Assembly (NCBI RefSeq): GCF_900747795.2 | Contig: NC_041402.2 | Location: 182,919,375-182,983,374 of the forward strand | Length of the DNA: 64,000 nt | Direction of reading: 5' to 3' | Origin: Erpetoichthys calabaricus | Lineage: Eukaryota; Chordata; Cladistia; Polypteriformes; Polypteridae | Part shown: positions 45,115 through 57,162 of the stretch, one piece after another | How the letters are laid out: each line of letters begins with the position of its first letter | Numbering within the stretch: position 1 is the stretch's first letter | Translations under genes and position numbers: made by a program | Notes under the pieces: model-generated | The model's input: only the letters and a program-made list of their open reading frames with translations | What the model was told of the DNA's origin: nothing | The model's database searches: none

Positions 45115-45410
45115 ACCCTCCTTCAGAAGATATATAAAATTGAGGTCTCGATTCTCTCGGCTTATAAAAGATCTCTGGGCATCTTTTGAAATAGAGTAGG
45201 GCATACTCCAATGTCCTGGCTAAAACTGCCCATTACGGCCTCGTTCATTTTGTCCTCCTAATCATCCCCCGTCTCAAAGGGTGAGGGAGAGCACAATTAT
45301 TAAAGTTAGGCACAAACATGGCTGACAACACATCATCCAAGTTAATGCTGCACCCCACCACCATCTATGTAAAACGTCAAGTTATATTAAATGTAATTAT
45401 TACTGCTGCT
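45115..45410 (+). repeat. Unclassified interspersed repeat
   Basis: Blocks such as aagatctctgggcatctttt, gaaatagagtagggcatac and ggctaaaactgcccattac are followed by a tail near aaatgtaattattac. This resembles the 3' parts of high-copy fish repeats ending in a short ATT array. It abuts the preceding repeat directly, so the two may form one element. Confidence 0.45.
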
Positions 45411-46296
45411 GTTTGTGTAGCGTGGTCACCAGAACTGTACCCAACTTGGGGTCATTTAGGCATTACAGCCCGAGAAAGACATCGCTGAAGCTTTTCAAAA
45501 TGTAAAAGCTGCAGCTAAAATAGATCCGATAAGAGAACTGGAGTCAAAGCAGAGCTCAGATAGATTTTCAGGGCCGTGCTGAAATGACTCCATCAGTCAA
45601 AAACAACTTAATTTGAGAATTCCCCTCACCGCAATGCAAGAGGTGTGCCTAGATTTTATGAAACATGCACCTAAAATTAAAAAACAAAAACCACTTGAAA
45701 GACAATTGATATGTCCTGTATTTAATGTTTCTAATATAACTATAATAGTAATGCTAATCAACATTGGCCTTCCAGATCTTTACTGGTTTAGAAGTTTCTT
45801 GAACTGGAGTAGTGTCCATGGGCCTCTCTTAACATTTGCATATTTTTTCCCCCCAACAAATCCTTAATTTCATTAACACTGAATCTTATAATTGTGTGAA
45901 GCAAAGCTAAGGGGCTCATGTTTTTCCTGTTAGAGATTATAAAGAATACATTTAAAAAGTCATAATAAATTTACATTGTCATATTTGCTATACAACAATT
46001 GTTTAAAAAAGTTAGTAAAAAAAGAGTAAAAAAATTTAAACTAAAACAAAAATTATTCTTTACCAGCATGCAGTTAAAAGTCATGGGGGTGTTTCAGATT
46101 ATTAAAAACCAACAGTAGCAACACAGTTTAGTCCAGGGTCTTTTAGCAGAAATAGGCCCTGCTCCCCTATTTTAGAATAAAACAAGACTCCCCAAGAACA
46201 CTTTGGCTAATACTCTGTACTTTACATACTGAATTACCAAAGCAAGCAGGCGACACGTTGGCCAGTCACTGTTGGAGAACACGTCAGTACTTCAGC
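45411..46296. other. stom: Spacer containing the stom 3'UTR
   Basis: The stom 3'UTR runs leftward from 46297 on the minus strand. No canonical AATAAA is seen on that strand close to the stop; a variant ATTAAA lies near 45719-45725. The polyadenylation site is therefore unresolved. Confidence 0.4.
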
Positions 46297-46491
46297 TCAC
46301 TTCCTGGATCCCGTGAAGGCTTGCAGCAGGTCAATAGGCAGAGGGAAGATGATGGTAGAATTCTTCTCTGCTGCAATGGTGTTGAGTGTCTGCAGGTAAC
46401 GCAGTTGTAGTGCGGATGGCGATTCGGCAATGACCATGGAGGCCTCTTTTAGAGCTCTTGATGCATTCATCTCTCCTTCTGCTGCAATCAC
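46297..46491 (-). CDS. stom: stom exon 7 (last coding), residues 220-283
   Basis: Acceptor ttgtcactag on the minus strand. Encodes [37 protein letters not shown] and [13 protein letters not shown], the oligomerisation and lipid-raft segment, then GSRK and TGA. The tail is shorter than human. Confidence 0.96.
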   Translation of the reverse strand: MIAAEGEMNASRALKEASMVIAESPSALQLRYLQTLNTIAAEKNSTIIFPLPIDLLQAFTGSRK

Positions 46492-49400
46492 CTAGTGACA
46501 AAGAAGAAACAGGCAAAGTCATAACTAATATGGTAAAGGAACTACCAGAGTGAAGGAAAAGCAAATGGCGATAGGAGAAAAGTGTGCCATCTGCAGACAA
46601 GATCAGTAAAAGTAAACTCACCGAGCAATTTGCAAAGGCCAAGTCAAAACCTAACAGTACCTCCAAAAAGGTAAATACAACACATTCCAAAAATGTTTAT
46701 TCTACACCGCTGTCTCATTTCAGGAAAAAAAAAAAAAAAGAGCCAACCAGTTATAAAACTGAAGGCAGAGGCGCTTGCTCTGGCACAAGAACCATCCAAG
46801 AGGCCAAAGACTACATAAGAGTAGAGCGCCTTATTGAGAATGTTAAGACACAAATTTGGACAGGGGGGCAATGGGATTCACACAGGACTAAGAAATAAAC
46901 CCTGTAGTCTTACCTTTGCCCGGGCCTCACGAGTGGCCTCTGCTTCTGCTGCCATGGCCCTCTGTAGTTGCAAAGGCAGTTTGACATCTTTTATTTCCAC
47001 TCTTTCCACTTTAATGCCCCAGGCATCTGTTGCATCATCCAAAGTGCTCTGAAAAGGGAAGAGAATGATGCCAGGTTAGTAAATGACCTTGTCTTCAGCA
47101 TATTTTCCAGTAACTGGCCACTTTAGGTCAGTCAACTGCACTTGGGCTATGGTGGATTGTTAATTTCACATGTGAAGCTCCATTTTACTTATGTTAATGA
47201 AAATTCACTTTTGAATATTAATAAAATAACTCCATCGCCACATTTATCCTGAATGTACCTTCCAACCCATGAACTCAACAGTTTCTTCCTGCTCAGGACA
47301 CCCGCAGATTAGTTTTATCAGAACTGTCTGCTGCCGTATGGAACATGACAGGCTGGTTTTCATGAAGATTTCAGCCAAATAAAAGTCTCCTAAAATCAGG
47401 ATACAAATGGGTGTTGCTACCCAGCATTATCTCACTCTTGTCTTTTCCTTTAGGATTCACTTCTTAAAATTATTTGCCAAGTACTTGTGAAACATCCACA
47501 AAAAAACCCATTCACTCCGATCTGCGATACACTTGTACAACCCACCCATACCCACCACAATCCCACATGACAGAAGCAGGAATGCCCTCCCCTCCGATAC
47601 CTGCATGTTATGTGCAATCTCCTCGCGATCAGACAGGATCTCCGCCAGGTTCTTTGTTCCCAGCACATTCCGTAGGGTAGTCTGTGCCAATAATCGTGTT
47701 GCTGCATCTGCATTAGTGATGTTGGCTACAGCCAAGGTGGCATTCTGTACATGGTAATAAACTACACCATCCACACTGACAGTGACGGAGTCTTTTGTAA
47801 GCACCTGTTGAGTAAAACCACAGGACAGGTGAGATTGGGGGTTGCGAATCACCGTATTTTGCTAAATGTGCCCTTTGGAGAACAAGTGAGGCAAACAGCA
47901 AATGGTGTAATATACAGTTAGGTCTATAAATATTTGGACAGAGACAATTTTTCTAATTTTGGTTCTGTACATTACCACAATGAATTTTAAATGAAACAAC
48001 TCAGATGCATTGAAGTGCAGACTTTCAGCTTTAATTCAGTGGGGTGAACGTTTGCATAAAAATGTGAGGCAACTAAAGCATTTTTATAACACAATCCCTT
48101 CATTTCAGGGGCTCAAAAGTAATTGGACAATTGACTCAAAGGCTATTTCATGGGCAGGTGTGGGCAAGTCCGTCGTTATGTCATTATCAAGTAAGCAGAT
48201 AAAAGGCCTGGAGTTGATTTGAGGTGTGGTGCTTGCATGTGGAAGATTTTGCTGTGAACAGACAACATGCGGTCAAAGGAGCTCTCCATGCAGGTGAAAG
48301 AAGCCATCCTTAAGCTGCGAAAACAGAAAAAAACCATCCGAGAAATTGCTCCAATATTACGAGTGGCAAAATCTACAGTTTGGTACATCCTGAGAAAGAA
48401 AGCAAGCTCTGGTGAACTCAGCAACGCAAAAAGACCTGGACGTCCACGGAAGACAACAGTGGTGGATGATAGCAGAATCATTTCCATGGTGAAGAGAAAC
48501 CCCTTCAAAACAGCCCACCAAGTGAACAACACTCTCCAGGGGGTAGGTGTATCGATATCCAAGTCTACCATAAAGAGATGACTGCATGAAAGTAAATACA
48601 GAGGGTGCACTGCAAGGTGCAAGCCACTCATAAGCCTCAAGAATAGAAAGGCGAGATTGGACTTTGCTAAAGAACATCTAAAAAAGCCAGCACAGTTCTG
48701 GAAAAACATTCTTTGGACAGATGAAACCAAGATCAACCTCTACCAGAATGATGGCAAGAAAAAAGTATGGAGAAGGCATGGAACAGCTCATTATCCAAAG
48801 CACACCACATCATCTGTAAAACACGGTGGAGGGAGGCAGTGTGATGGCTTGGGCGTGCATGGCTGCCGGTGGCACTGGGACACTCGTGTTTATTGATGAT
48901 GTGACACAGGACAGAAGCAGACGAATGAATTCTGAGGTGTTCAGAGACATACGGTCTACTCAAATCCAGCTAAATGACGTCAAATTGATTCATGATACAG
49001 ATGGACAATGACCCAAAACATACAGCCAAAGCAACCCAGGAGTTTATTAAAGCAAAGAAGTGGAAAATTCTTGAATGGCCAAGTCAGTCACCTGATCTTA
49101 ACTCAACTGAGCAGGCATTTCACTTGTTGAAGACTAAACTTCAGACAGAAAGGCCCACAAACAAACAGCAAACGAAAGCCGCTGCAGTAAAGGCCTGGCA
49201 GAGCATTAAAAAGGAGGAAATCCAACATCTGGTGATGTCCAGGAGTTCAAGACTTCAGGCTGTCATTGCCGGCAAAGGGTTTTCAACCAAGTATTAGAAA
49301 TGAACATTTGATTTCCAGTTATTTCATTTGTCCAATTACTTTTGAGCCCCTGAAATGAAGGGATTGTGTTAACAAAATGCTTTAGTTGCCTCACATTTTT

Positions 49401-52400
49401 ATGCAATCGTTTTGTTCACCCCACTGAATTAAAGCTGAAAGTCTGCACTTCAACTGCATCTGAGTTGTTTCATTTAAAATTCATTGTGGTGATGTACAGA
49501 ACCAAAATTAGAAAAAAAGTTGTCTGTCCAAATATTTATGGACCCAACTGTATGTGAACACACAGACTAAACCAACCTGCACCACCCCACCTCAAAATTT
49601 GCATGAAAACCTACCACACTACTTTCATGCCCTACAACAATGGCAAGAGTTGTTTAACTGAATTAAGTTTCTCTTGCAGAACACTTGATGTGACTAACGC
49701 TTGTTCAGAATGTTATCAGTTAACCTTTTGTGCTAAACTCATTCCTACAAAGAGCACTCATCTACTTTTTCTGTCACCAAATCTAGACCAGTTCACCACA
49801 CAAATACACAATGGCCAACTAGGCTCCACTGCACAGCATGAAAAACGAGGCCACGAGTGATTGTCTTCTAAAAGTACCATCTTAATTCAATCATTTATTT
49901 ACATGTGGGACAGTCAACTCTGGTCCTGACACACCAGTGTGGCGAAAGATTTTATTTACTGGTTTACTTGTTACATATACTTTGGAGGTCAGGTGTTACA
50001 TTCAATTTTGGGGCATCTAAATGGCTTTGCATCTTCTTGCAACCAATCTTTAATCAGAGATCAAGGCCTGCCATAAAATAAAATCTTGTTGGATTATTAT
50101 TAATTTCTGGACATAGGAAAATGAAGCATATAGCCAAGTTGAGCCCTAAGATACCATATTTTTACCATAGCTTCCTTTGTTCAAGAAAAGATTAAAAATG
50201 TTTTCAGTATTTTAATACAAGTAAAAACACACCACAAATGATTTATATATTTTCTTTACTAATTTACGTTGCTATTTCAAAGGTAATTTGAATTTAAAAT
50301 TTTCTCTAAAATGTTAATGTTCACATTTGCATTTATATTAAAAGGATGTTGCAAACTTGCCTCCAATTCTTTCAAAACAATGAAAACAAAAGGACTGTAA
50401 GGGAATTTTAGATCCATGGAGGGTGGGATAGTAGCTAAGGCATTGAACTTCAAACCCTCAGGTTGTGGGTTCAAATCTTGCTACCGACACCGCATGACCA
50501 TGAGAAAGTCACTTCACCTCTGCTCCAAAACAAAAGCATTTGAGATATCCATGGTAACTTGAAATTAACCGGTTACAGTATATAGGTGAACATACTGAAG
50601 GAGTAGTGAATTAGCGCCCATTTCTTAAGACTGGCAACTTTTTCCCTAAACTACAGCCCTATAAATAAAGAGAAGTTTACCAGATATGTCCTAATGATAG
50701 CTTCAGTCAATCAAAGATCTCTTTATTAGTGTGTACAGTCCTAGTCTCCTTCATACTATTTCACGTTTGAGCAACGTTTAAGAAATCCAATCCAATTCAG
50801 AATTAGACTTCTCTTCCACTACCGCTATTAAAACAAAAAATGCTCTTAATGAGCAGTCATAACTTTTATACACACATGGAAGGAAAGTAACATAAGTTTA
50901 AAAGAGAAAAACCAGAACTAACTTATGATTTTACAATTGTTTTTTCTACATCACAACACCACCACGCACACTTCGGTATTCTAGACATGACTGATTGTGA
51001 TTGAGGAACAGATAGATTTTCAATTAAAAATATGGCCAGTTAAAGGCACGAGTCACATTCTAAATGTTTACAATAAGATGTTCACCCAAAGGGACCTGGT
51101 AACAGCTCTTAAGCTCTCTCTTACATGCTAAGGATAAATACTTATTATCAAATGTATTTATTTTTTTTTTTTACTGGCAAAACAAAATGAAGATTCACCT
51201 CTTGTGGGGGAATATCAAAGCTTATGGTACGTATGTCCACCCTAATGAAACTGGTAGTGCATGGCAGGATACAGTAGAGGCCTAGAGGACAAGAAATGCA
51301 AAATTTAAAAGGAGTGAAACAAGATTTTATTATTTGCAACACAGAGAAATATATTACAAAGTTGATCCACAACAATTTAACCCCTTAACTCCGAAACACG
51401 TGACTGTATAGAAACACAAGTATAGTATACTTGTGTAGAACACGTTGCACTGGTCCCTTTGCCCCAATAAACACATTATAAAAACACACCTACAAATCTA
51501 CAAAGTAATCAACTGTATAAGGCCCTGCCTCAAAATTATGATCTTGGGCAAAATACCCCATCTCAGCTGCAGGGATGGAAGTAGTCATAGTTTACAATTT
51601 GAACTTTTGTAGAGTCTCAAATGACAAGAGTGGGGGGGGGGGGGGGGTTGGAACAAACAAAACACAGAACGGTACTGTAAACCAAAAGAGGCAGCCAATT
51701 CAAATACTGACCCCGCTACTAGAAACCCTATTCCGTTTAAAAACCCTTGTGCAGTTGATATCAATGTCTTAAACAGAAAATCTCCATTTATAAGAACTGT
51801 AGGTTGACATCAACTTGCACTTGTGATTAAACATAAAATTAATCGCACAGCAGAGTATATATAAAGAGGACAGTTATACCTGGTCCTTTTGCACCGCCTG
51901 GCACCATGCGTCCTAAGCGAAAAATAACGACACGTTCATACTCCTTCACGATCTGGTTAATAAAAAAAAAATAAAAAAAGAAATGACAATCAGAAATGTT
52001 AAACACAATTACCAATTTGGTTGATTTCAAAATCCTGCAGCGCACCTGCTGGAATGTAATCCAACTAGAGTTTACACCTTTGTGAGACTGAACCTTCAGT
52101 CTTCCTCATTTATATCCTAATCTTGACAGACTAAAAACATGATTAAGCATTTGCCTTTAATGAAGACCAAAATAAATTAATGGAGATGATGAAAAAAAAA
52201 AAAAATCAGAAAAACAATACTATTTTTACATTTTCTCACAAGAACTACGGCTGGGTTTGATAGAGATCTTACACATTGCTTCTGTTGGCTAGCGATTTGT
52301 AGCAACTACCTCAACATTACAAATTATACCATATTAAATTAGCTGCACAGGACAGAGTCTACATGTACAGGTCTAGTTCTAGTGTTTTTACCTTGATACA

Positions 52401-55400
52401 CATCCAAATGGAGAGTGGAAGCGTGAGAAGTGTAAATAGGAATGAGAAGAAAACCAGAATCCAGCCACAACATCCAATACCTTCACTGACTTCCTCTACA
52501 AAAGAAAACATTAAAATTACTATGCATTATATTAAATTTTGGACATGAGTGTCACTAGGCCTTGTGCCCTAGGAACCCGAACTATTCATAACATTTCAGT
52601 AATTATTTACTGCTCTGATACTGATCTTTCTGATCATAAAATAGGTCATTACAGTAGCAATTAATGAAAAGAATTCCTAATTAATTGCAGAATTATAGTA
52701 TTTGAGGGTTCCTCTAGAGCGCCTCTTTCTCTTTCCTCATAACCGCCTTAAGTTGAGTTTGGTATTCTTCTGTCCGGCCATTTTTGGTCTGGACCATCTG
52801 CAAGAAAACGAGACACACAGGCAGACGCTGATCATTGAGATCCTCCCCCATAGACAATAGGTTATGGTGGGGGAAGGAGCAAAGCAAACAACTGCCCAAG
52901 TATGATTATACCAATCCATGACCACTAAAATTACAAAAATAAAAACAGCCACCAACACTACATTCCTACAAATTCTAAACGAGTAAAGAACACACATTTG
53001 CATAAAACAAATGGGTGCAGACAAACAAAAAAAAAATATTCACAAGACAATTGCTACATCATAACCACCACAGTAGATAATAAAAAATAACGTCCAGTGT
53101 ACAATATAAAAATTGAGCCACACCAGCTTGCTCTCTAAGTTATCAACTCAGTCAAACAAAATATACTGCTATTATTTAAAAGAAGTCTCTAAGAACATTG
53201 TTACATCACACAGGTGAGGCCACTTTATCAAATAATGCATCCCTTCATAGCAATGATAGGATTTTGCTGCAGCAATTCCAGAAATTACCAACAATTTGAA
53301 ATTCTAAGACTATGCTTGCTTAAGACGTATATTAACAACAGTAATTCAGCTTAGCAGTATTACAAATCAAAACATATTACAACTTGGAACATCAATTAAA
53401 TAGGATTTAATTTCTTACATTTGTCTGTTGATCTTTATACTTTTCAAAGTTCAATACATTATTTTTACAAGACAAGGGGTACCACTACCTTTGGTTATCA
53501 GATCAATAACGAACCTAGGAACGTAAAATCTAGCTTTTGTGCTCCAGAAGACCTTAAAAGCCTGTGAAAACAAACGGCATGTGTCTGTGACTGATAAAAC
53601 ACAATGCGTCTGGAACAGCAGATCAGCAAAGCCTATGGACAATCTATTGTTTACAATTAACACAGGGTACTTTAAAATTGCTTCTGTCTGCACCACTCAT
53701 CTTATATAAAAAAAGAAAGTTAATGTCTTTGGTAAGCCATATAATCAATTTACACATAGATCTGCTTGAAAGACAAAAACAACTCTGATAGAATTAGTGT
53801 ATTGTGTTACTGTGAAATGGAAAACACACACACACACACACAAGAATCTGCACAATTTTAACCCAAACTGGATGGTACTAAAACCTTACACAGAAACACC
53901 CAACAGCCATATTAAAACTAACATGAAATATTTAACAACAGACCACCCACGCTACGTACACGTTTTTTCAAAGAGAAATTTTATGGGAAGGCTCTTCTCT
54001 GTGATACCTCAGAGAAACCAATGGTGCCTAAATGATTATTTGTCCCCATCTCACTTTAATGTTAGAAAATAAAAATGTGTTACACAAATGACATTCTTAT
54101 GGATGTACTGTGAATTTCCCATTGGGATTAATAAAGTATCTATCTATCTATCTATCTACTGTATTTGTAGTGGCTTCATACATTCCTAAGGTGTGCAGTT
54201 TGATATGTTCATGTGGAGAAAAAAAAAAAATGTTAAAATGGTGTGTGTATAGGAGTGTTTTGATTAAAATGCTTCATGGTGAATGTGTTTCAAAGACCAG
54301 CTGTGGGGTCATATGCAAGTAATTTATTCCTTCCAATATATTTTGGCCCACAGATTTTTTAACCCCTTCTTTAGTCCCCAGCAGTTACTTTGAGTTGGAC
54401 TATAGATTAATAAATACACACAGTAGTGACGGCAGCACTTCTGCATCTCAGGGTTGCTGAGACAGGTCTATCCTGGCAGCAGTGGGCTAGGGGCGGAGTG
54501 GTGGCTCTGAGGCTAAGGATCTGCACTGGTATCCTTCAATTGCTCCAGGGGCATTGTACAATGGCTGACCCCAAGGGGTATGCGAAAACTAACAAATTAC
54601 TAATACAAGAAATTGTATAAGGTGGAAAAAAAAAAAAAAAAAAAAAACCACTAGAAACCTCCAAATGGGTAAAACTGTCAAGAGTCTGATACTGCATTGA
54701 CATGCTATTGGACAGAAGGGACATTTGCACATTGGAAATTTCATGCGAATGCCCTACAACGTCAGAGCTTTGAGACAGATCTGTTTTCCCTGAATCAAGT
54801 AACGGAATTCAAGACTTGTGGTATAAAGCAGACCTTTCACCTTGGTCAACTGGACAAAGTTTAAACATACAATTTGTTCAGCCAAAAATGGCATTTTTTG
54901 TTGCCAAATTTCATTTGGAGCATCAATACACCTTTGTTACATTTTACGTAGCTCTTTACTTTCACACACACTTTTTTGGGAACAGACCAAGTGACAATTC
55001 AGAATAATCTCATTCTTCTAAATATCCCAACAGAAAGCCAAATAAATGCACAGAGATGGGAAGGTGAAACACCAGAAGTCAGAGACAGCATGGGAACACA
55101 AAATCGTCTCTTAATCTGATGTAACAATACTGCCATGCCCTCTGGTCTTAAAAAGACTTGTACAATCCACTTCCTGAATTCTCTTTCAGTTTAATGCATT
55201 ACATTTACATATTTGGCGGACACCTTTATCTTATTTTATTTTTTATTTATTATAAAAATTGTATTTTATATTTTATTATTATTATATATTATTTATTTAT
55301 TGTGTCTTACAACATTTAGGACACAACTGGTTAAATTTCTCTTGGTCTTTCCAATTGGTGCACAGGCCGGTGAAGCGACTTGCTCAGGGTCACACTTACG

Positions 55401-57162
55401 GAAGACAACAAATTTTGAATGCTACAATGTTCTTAGGCTGCCTAGACCAACGCCTGTACTGTACAATGTCCCGTAACGTTCAAATCTCACCAACTACAAT
55501 GTCATCAAACAAATTACCCAATGTACAAAATTTTCCCCAAGTAGTCTTCCATTGGCTGGATAAATAGGCGTTGTACTCACTGTGCTGCGTTTGGTAAACA
55601 AACCAAATAAATATGGAAAATGAAGCGTTGCGCGAACTGTTATCGAACCTCCATGAAATCTACAATTTGTGCAAATTTAAAAGTCGTCCACGATACACTC
55701 GCGGGATATTCACAGACATGTTTCGCTTACTTGGAAGTCTGCAGTGTGAAACTGAAAACTGAAGCAAAGTAACGTGCCATTTCCTAATTCGGACTTTTGG
55801 GGGTTTAAACGCCTTTAAACGGGTAGTTCGAAAGAATCGATGGAGCAGACAGGGTCGACATGTCCATCAATGTTTAAACGCCCCTGACCTAAACGAACGG
55901 GACCCACGAGAGCAACTGAATTGAAGAATTGGAAAGAGAGTAAAAACGCACCAAACAAACTAGGCGTGGGTCTGCCGAGTAAAACCCGCTGCGTTGATTG
56001 GTGCTATAAACGACACAAGATGGGCTAAGCCAGTGGACCTCCATCGGCAGTGATAGCCCATTCGATCTACTCCCTCCCTTCCTCCCTCTCTCTCTCAGGG
56101 TCGCTTGATGGGCGGGTTTCCAGGTTAGCTTATTTTAAGCAGTATCTGGGTCACAAAAGCAAAAAAGGCCCAATAGCACAAAGAAGTGATCTGCACTTTC
56201 TAAAATGATCTCATTTACATAAAAGGGACACCTCGACATTTAAAAAGCCACCAGAAGGTAACCCTCTCCTCCAAGGCACTGTGCTGTTGGAGAAATCTCC
56301 CCACCGGCTGTTATTTAGAAAGTAAAGCAGGCACAAAAACATATTTCTTCCAAACCGCTGCAGGCTTTATTTTTTTCAGGGCGGTGGGCTATTTTTACTG
56401 CAACATTCAGGCAAGGCGGAGATTCAACAGACTGACGCAGCTGTTAGGAGGCGCAACTACGGATAAATAAGAAAGCCCCCCGCATCTCCAAAAAAGGCAA
56501 AAAGTAGGTCGTGCAGGAACTACGAGGACCCTTTTAACGCTCCCAAAGGATTCCTTTAATAAACAGTTGGCGGCCTTAAGTTCGTGCAGGATGCCGAAGC
56601 CCATACAATGGCATACACCATTTTGAAAGCGGGCTCGTGGGGAGAACCAAGGGGCGGGTGGCGTGGCTCACGTGCCCGCCCAAACAAACCCGCGTCTGCG
56701 AAGTTCTTCAGCACGAGTTACGAACCGACGTGAGGTTCATGTAGACGCGACTGGAGCCTTCCCAACCAACTGAGAAGAGTTCCGCCTTGTGTAACTTTTT
56801 GAAGAAAAGGCGCCGCCGAGGGGTTTTGGGGGAGTGTGTGCGCGCGCAAATTCAGTGCCTCCGGTCACCACATCCGTAAGCACATTAAAAAAGGACCTTA
56901 GAAATACGTTCACTTTTCACTTGCCTCTTACGTAATCTTTAAAACTTTAAATCGACACGCAATATCTAAATGTTCTAAGCACAGTTAGCTTACTCTGAAA
57001 CTGCACACCCCGAAACCGAGTTTTTGCGTTTACTTTTTTTTTCTTGTAATTCTTCGTTTTCCCTTTTCTTTAAACCCCCTTCCCTTTCTCCTGGTCGTCC
57101 ATACCTTCGTCTGCAGTCTGCGTCCGCAGAGGCTTCATCTCTTGCTTCTGTCCTTCTTCCAT
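46297..57162 (-). CDS. stom: Stomatin (7 coding exons)
   Basis: Stomatin is a monotopic SPFH/band-7 protein of cholesterol-rich membranes that oligomerises and modulates channels and transporters. Exons in transcript order: 57162-57105, 52495-52392, 51952-51880, 51281-51199, 47804-47601, 47048-46914, 46491-46297. All borders are GT/AG, phases agree, and the sum is 852 nt (283 codons plus stop; human 288). A short N-tail is followed by a hydrophobic hairpin (about residues 31-50, Pro46 at the bend), Cys28/Cys29 and Cys86 as likely palmitoylation sites, the SPFH domain (about 54-220) and a C-terminal oligomerisation segment. An in-frame TAA lies four codons before the ATG, fixing the start. The gene is convergent with gsn, as in human. 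Confidence 0.96.
46914..47048 (-). CDS. stom: stom exon 6, residues 175-219
   Basis: Acceptor cttttcag, donor gtaaga, 45 codons, phase 0 at both ends. Encodes [19 protein letters not shown] and [19 protein letters not shown], ending TREARAK. Confidence 0.96.
47601..47804 (-). CDS. stom: stom exon 5, residues 107-174
   Basis: Acceptor ttttactcaacag, donor gtatcg, 68 codons. Encodes [57 protein letters not shown] and AHNMQ, the most conserved part of the SPFH domain. Confidence 0.97.
47915..49550 (+). mobile_element. Tc1-like transposon with long terminal inverted repeats
   Basis: TA flanks lie at 47913-47914 and 49551-49552. The left end CAGTTAGGTCTATAAATATT and the complemented right end CAGTTGGGTCCATAAATATT begin inverted repeats that continue for about 210 bp each (to about 48127 and from about 49330), with only scattered differences and a small indel. 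Its 1636 bp include one transposase gene on the plus strand, opposite stom. The near-identity of the arms suggests a fairly recent insertion. Confidence 0.95.
48267..49297 (+). pseudogene. Tc1 transposase, lightly damaged
   Basis: About 340 codons are readable from [20 protein letters not shown] to GKGFSTKY. Helix-turn-helix [19 protein letters not shown] and hook GRPRK lead to the catalytic motifs [21 protein letters not shown] and [15 protein letters not shown] (Asp, Asp, Glu). One in-frame TGA at 48579 interrupts the N-terminal third, and two frame changes lie near 48833 and 48990. This copy is therefore inactive but young compared with the Tc1 at 30428. Confidence 0.92.
50416..50600 (+). 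repeat. tRNA-derived SINE, second family
   Basis: ggtgggatagtagctaaggc and gttgtgggttcaaatcttgc are A- and B-box-like, followed by ccatgagaaagtcacttcac and ctgctccaaaacaaaagc. This body differs from the SINE at 6605. The 3' boundary is approximate. Confidence 0.65.
51199..51281 (-). CDS. stom: stom exon 4, residues 79-106
   Basis: Acceptor ttgtcctctag, donor gtgaat. Encodes [18 protein letters not shown] and ISFDIPPQE; Cys86 matches human Cys87, a palmitoylation site. Confidence 0.96.
51880..51952 (-). CDS. stom: stom exon 3, residues 55-79
   Basis: Acceptor tttattaaccag, donor gtataa. Encodes [20 protein letters not shown] and AKGPG, the entry to the SPFH domain. Confidence 0.96.
52392..52495 (-). 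CDS. stom: stom exon 2, residues 20-54 (membrane hairpin)
   Basis: Acceptor tcttttgtag, donor gtaaaa. Encodes [20 protein letters not shown] and [14 protein letters not shown]. Phase 1 from exon 1 makes Glu20 across the junction. An AG two bases inside the exon would break the frame. Confidence 0.95.
52714..52797 (-). CDS. Candidate terminal exon of an unrecognised minus-strand transcript
   Basis: A strong acceptor (gtctcgttttcttgcag) is followed by 27 codons and TAG. The peptide starts [20 protein letters not shown] and ends RKEKEAL: charged, helix-forming and less AT-rich than the surrounding intron. It does not resemble stomatin. Phase 0 agrees with the candidate exon at 53469-53561. It could be the last exon of a gene nested in stom intron 1 or an alternative stom end. 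I do not recognise the protein, and no AATAAA is seen just downstream. Confidence 0.35.
   Translation of the reverse strand: MVQTKNGRTEEYQTQLKAVMRKEKEAL
53469..53561 (-). CDS. Candidate internal exon of an unrecognised minus-strand transcript
   Basis: The acceptor gtttgttttcacag is strong. The frame reads [20 protein letters not shown] then LITKG and SGTPCL, up to a donor gtaaaa (31 codons, phase 0 at both ends, fitting the next candidate exon). A second donor, gtagtg, 20 bases earlier would give phase 1 and would not fit. It cannot join stom exon 1 in frame. The protein is unrecognised. Confidence 0.3.
53826..53843. repeat. (CA)n microsatellite
   Basis: Nine CA units, seen directly. Confidence 0.9.
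54105..54165 (+). repeat. L2-type LINE 3' tail with (TATC)n
   Basis: tactgtgaatttcccattgg, gattaataaagtatc then tatctatctatc. This is the characteristic 3' end of fish L2-clade LINEs, where the tetranucleotide array forms the tail. No protein-coding part is attached. Confidence 0.65.
54498..54640 (+). repeat. tRNA-SINE, internal deletion
   Basis: Starts gtggctctgaggctaaggat and ends acaagaaattgtataagg plus an A run, like 6605-6860. The middle (B box and the cccttgagcaagac segment, about 80 bp) is missing: ctggtatcc joins directly to caattgctccaggggc. Confidence 0.85.
55195..55470 (+). repeat. Fish 'tttggcggacacctttatc' interspersed repeat
   Basis: acatttacatatttggcgga and cacctttatct begin it. 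After an AT-rich insert come acaggccggtgaagcgactt and gctcagggtcacactta, the standard second half of this high-copy fish repeat. The AT-rich stretch at 55225-55300 replaces its usual linker. Confidence 0.55.

Larger units (their letters stand above)
47805..51198 (-). other. stom: stom intron 4
   Basis: 3.4 kb containing the Tc1 element at 47915-49550 and a tRNA-SINE near 50416-50600. The rest is AT-rich, with no candidate exon. Confidence 0.6.
52496..57104 (-). other. stom: stom intron 1 (4.6 kb)
   Basis: Contains two minus-strand candidate exons of an unrecognised gene or transcript (52714-52797, 53469-53561), a CA microsatellite at 53826-53843, a LINE 3' tail with a TATC array, a deleted tRNA-SINE and a fish repeat at 55195-55470. 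The part from 55.6 kb rises in CpG toward the promoter. Confidence 0.6.
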
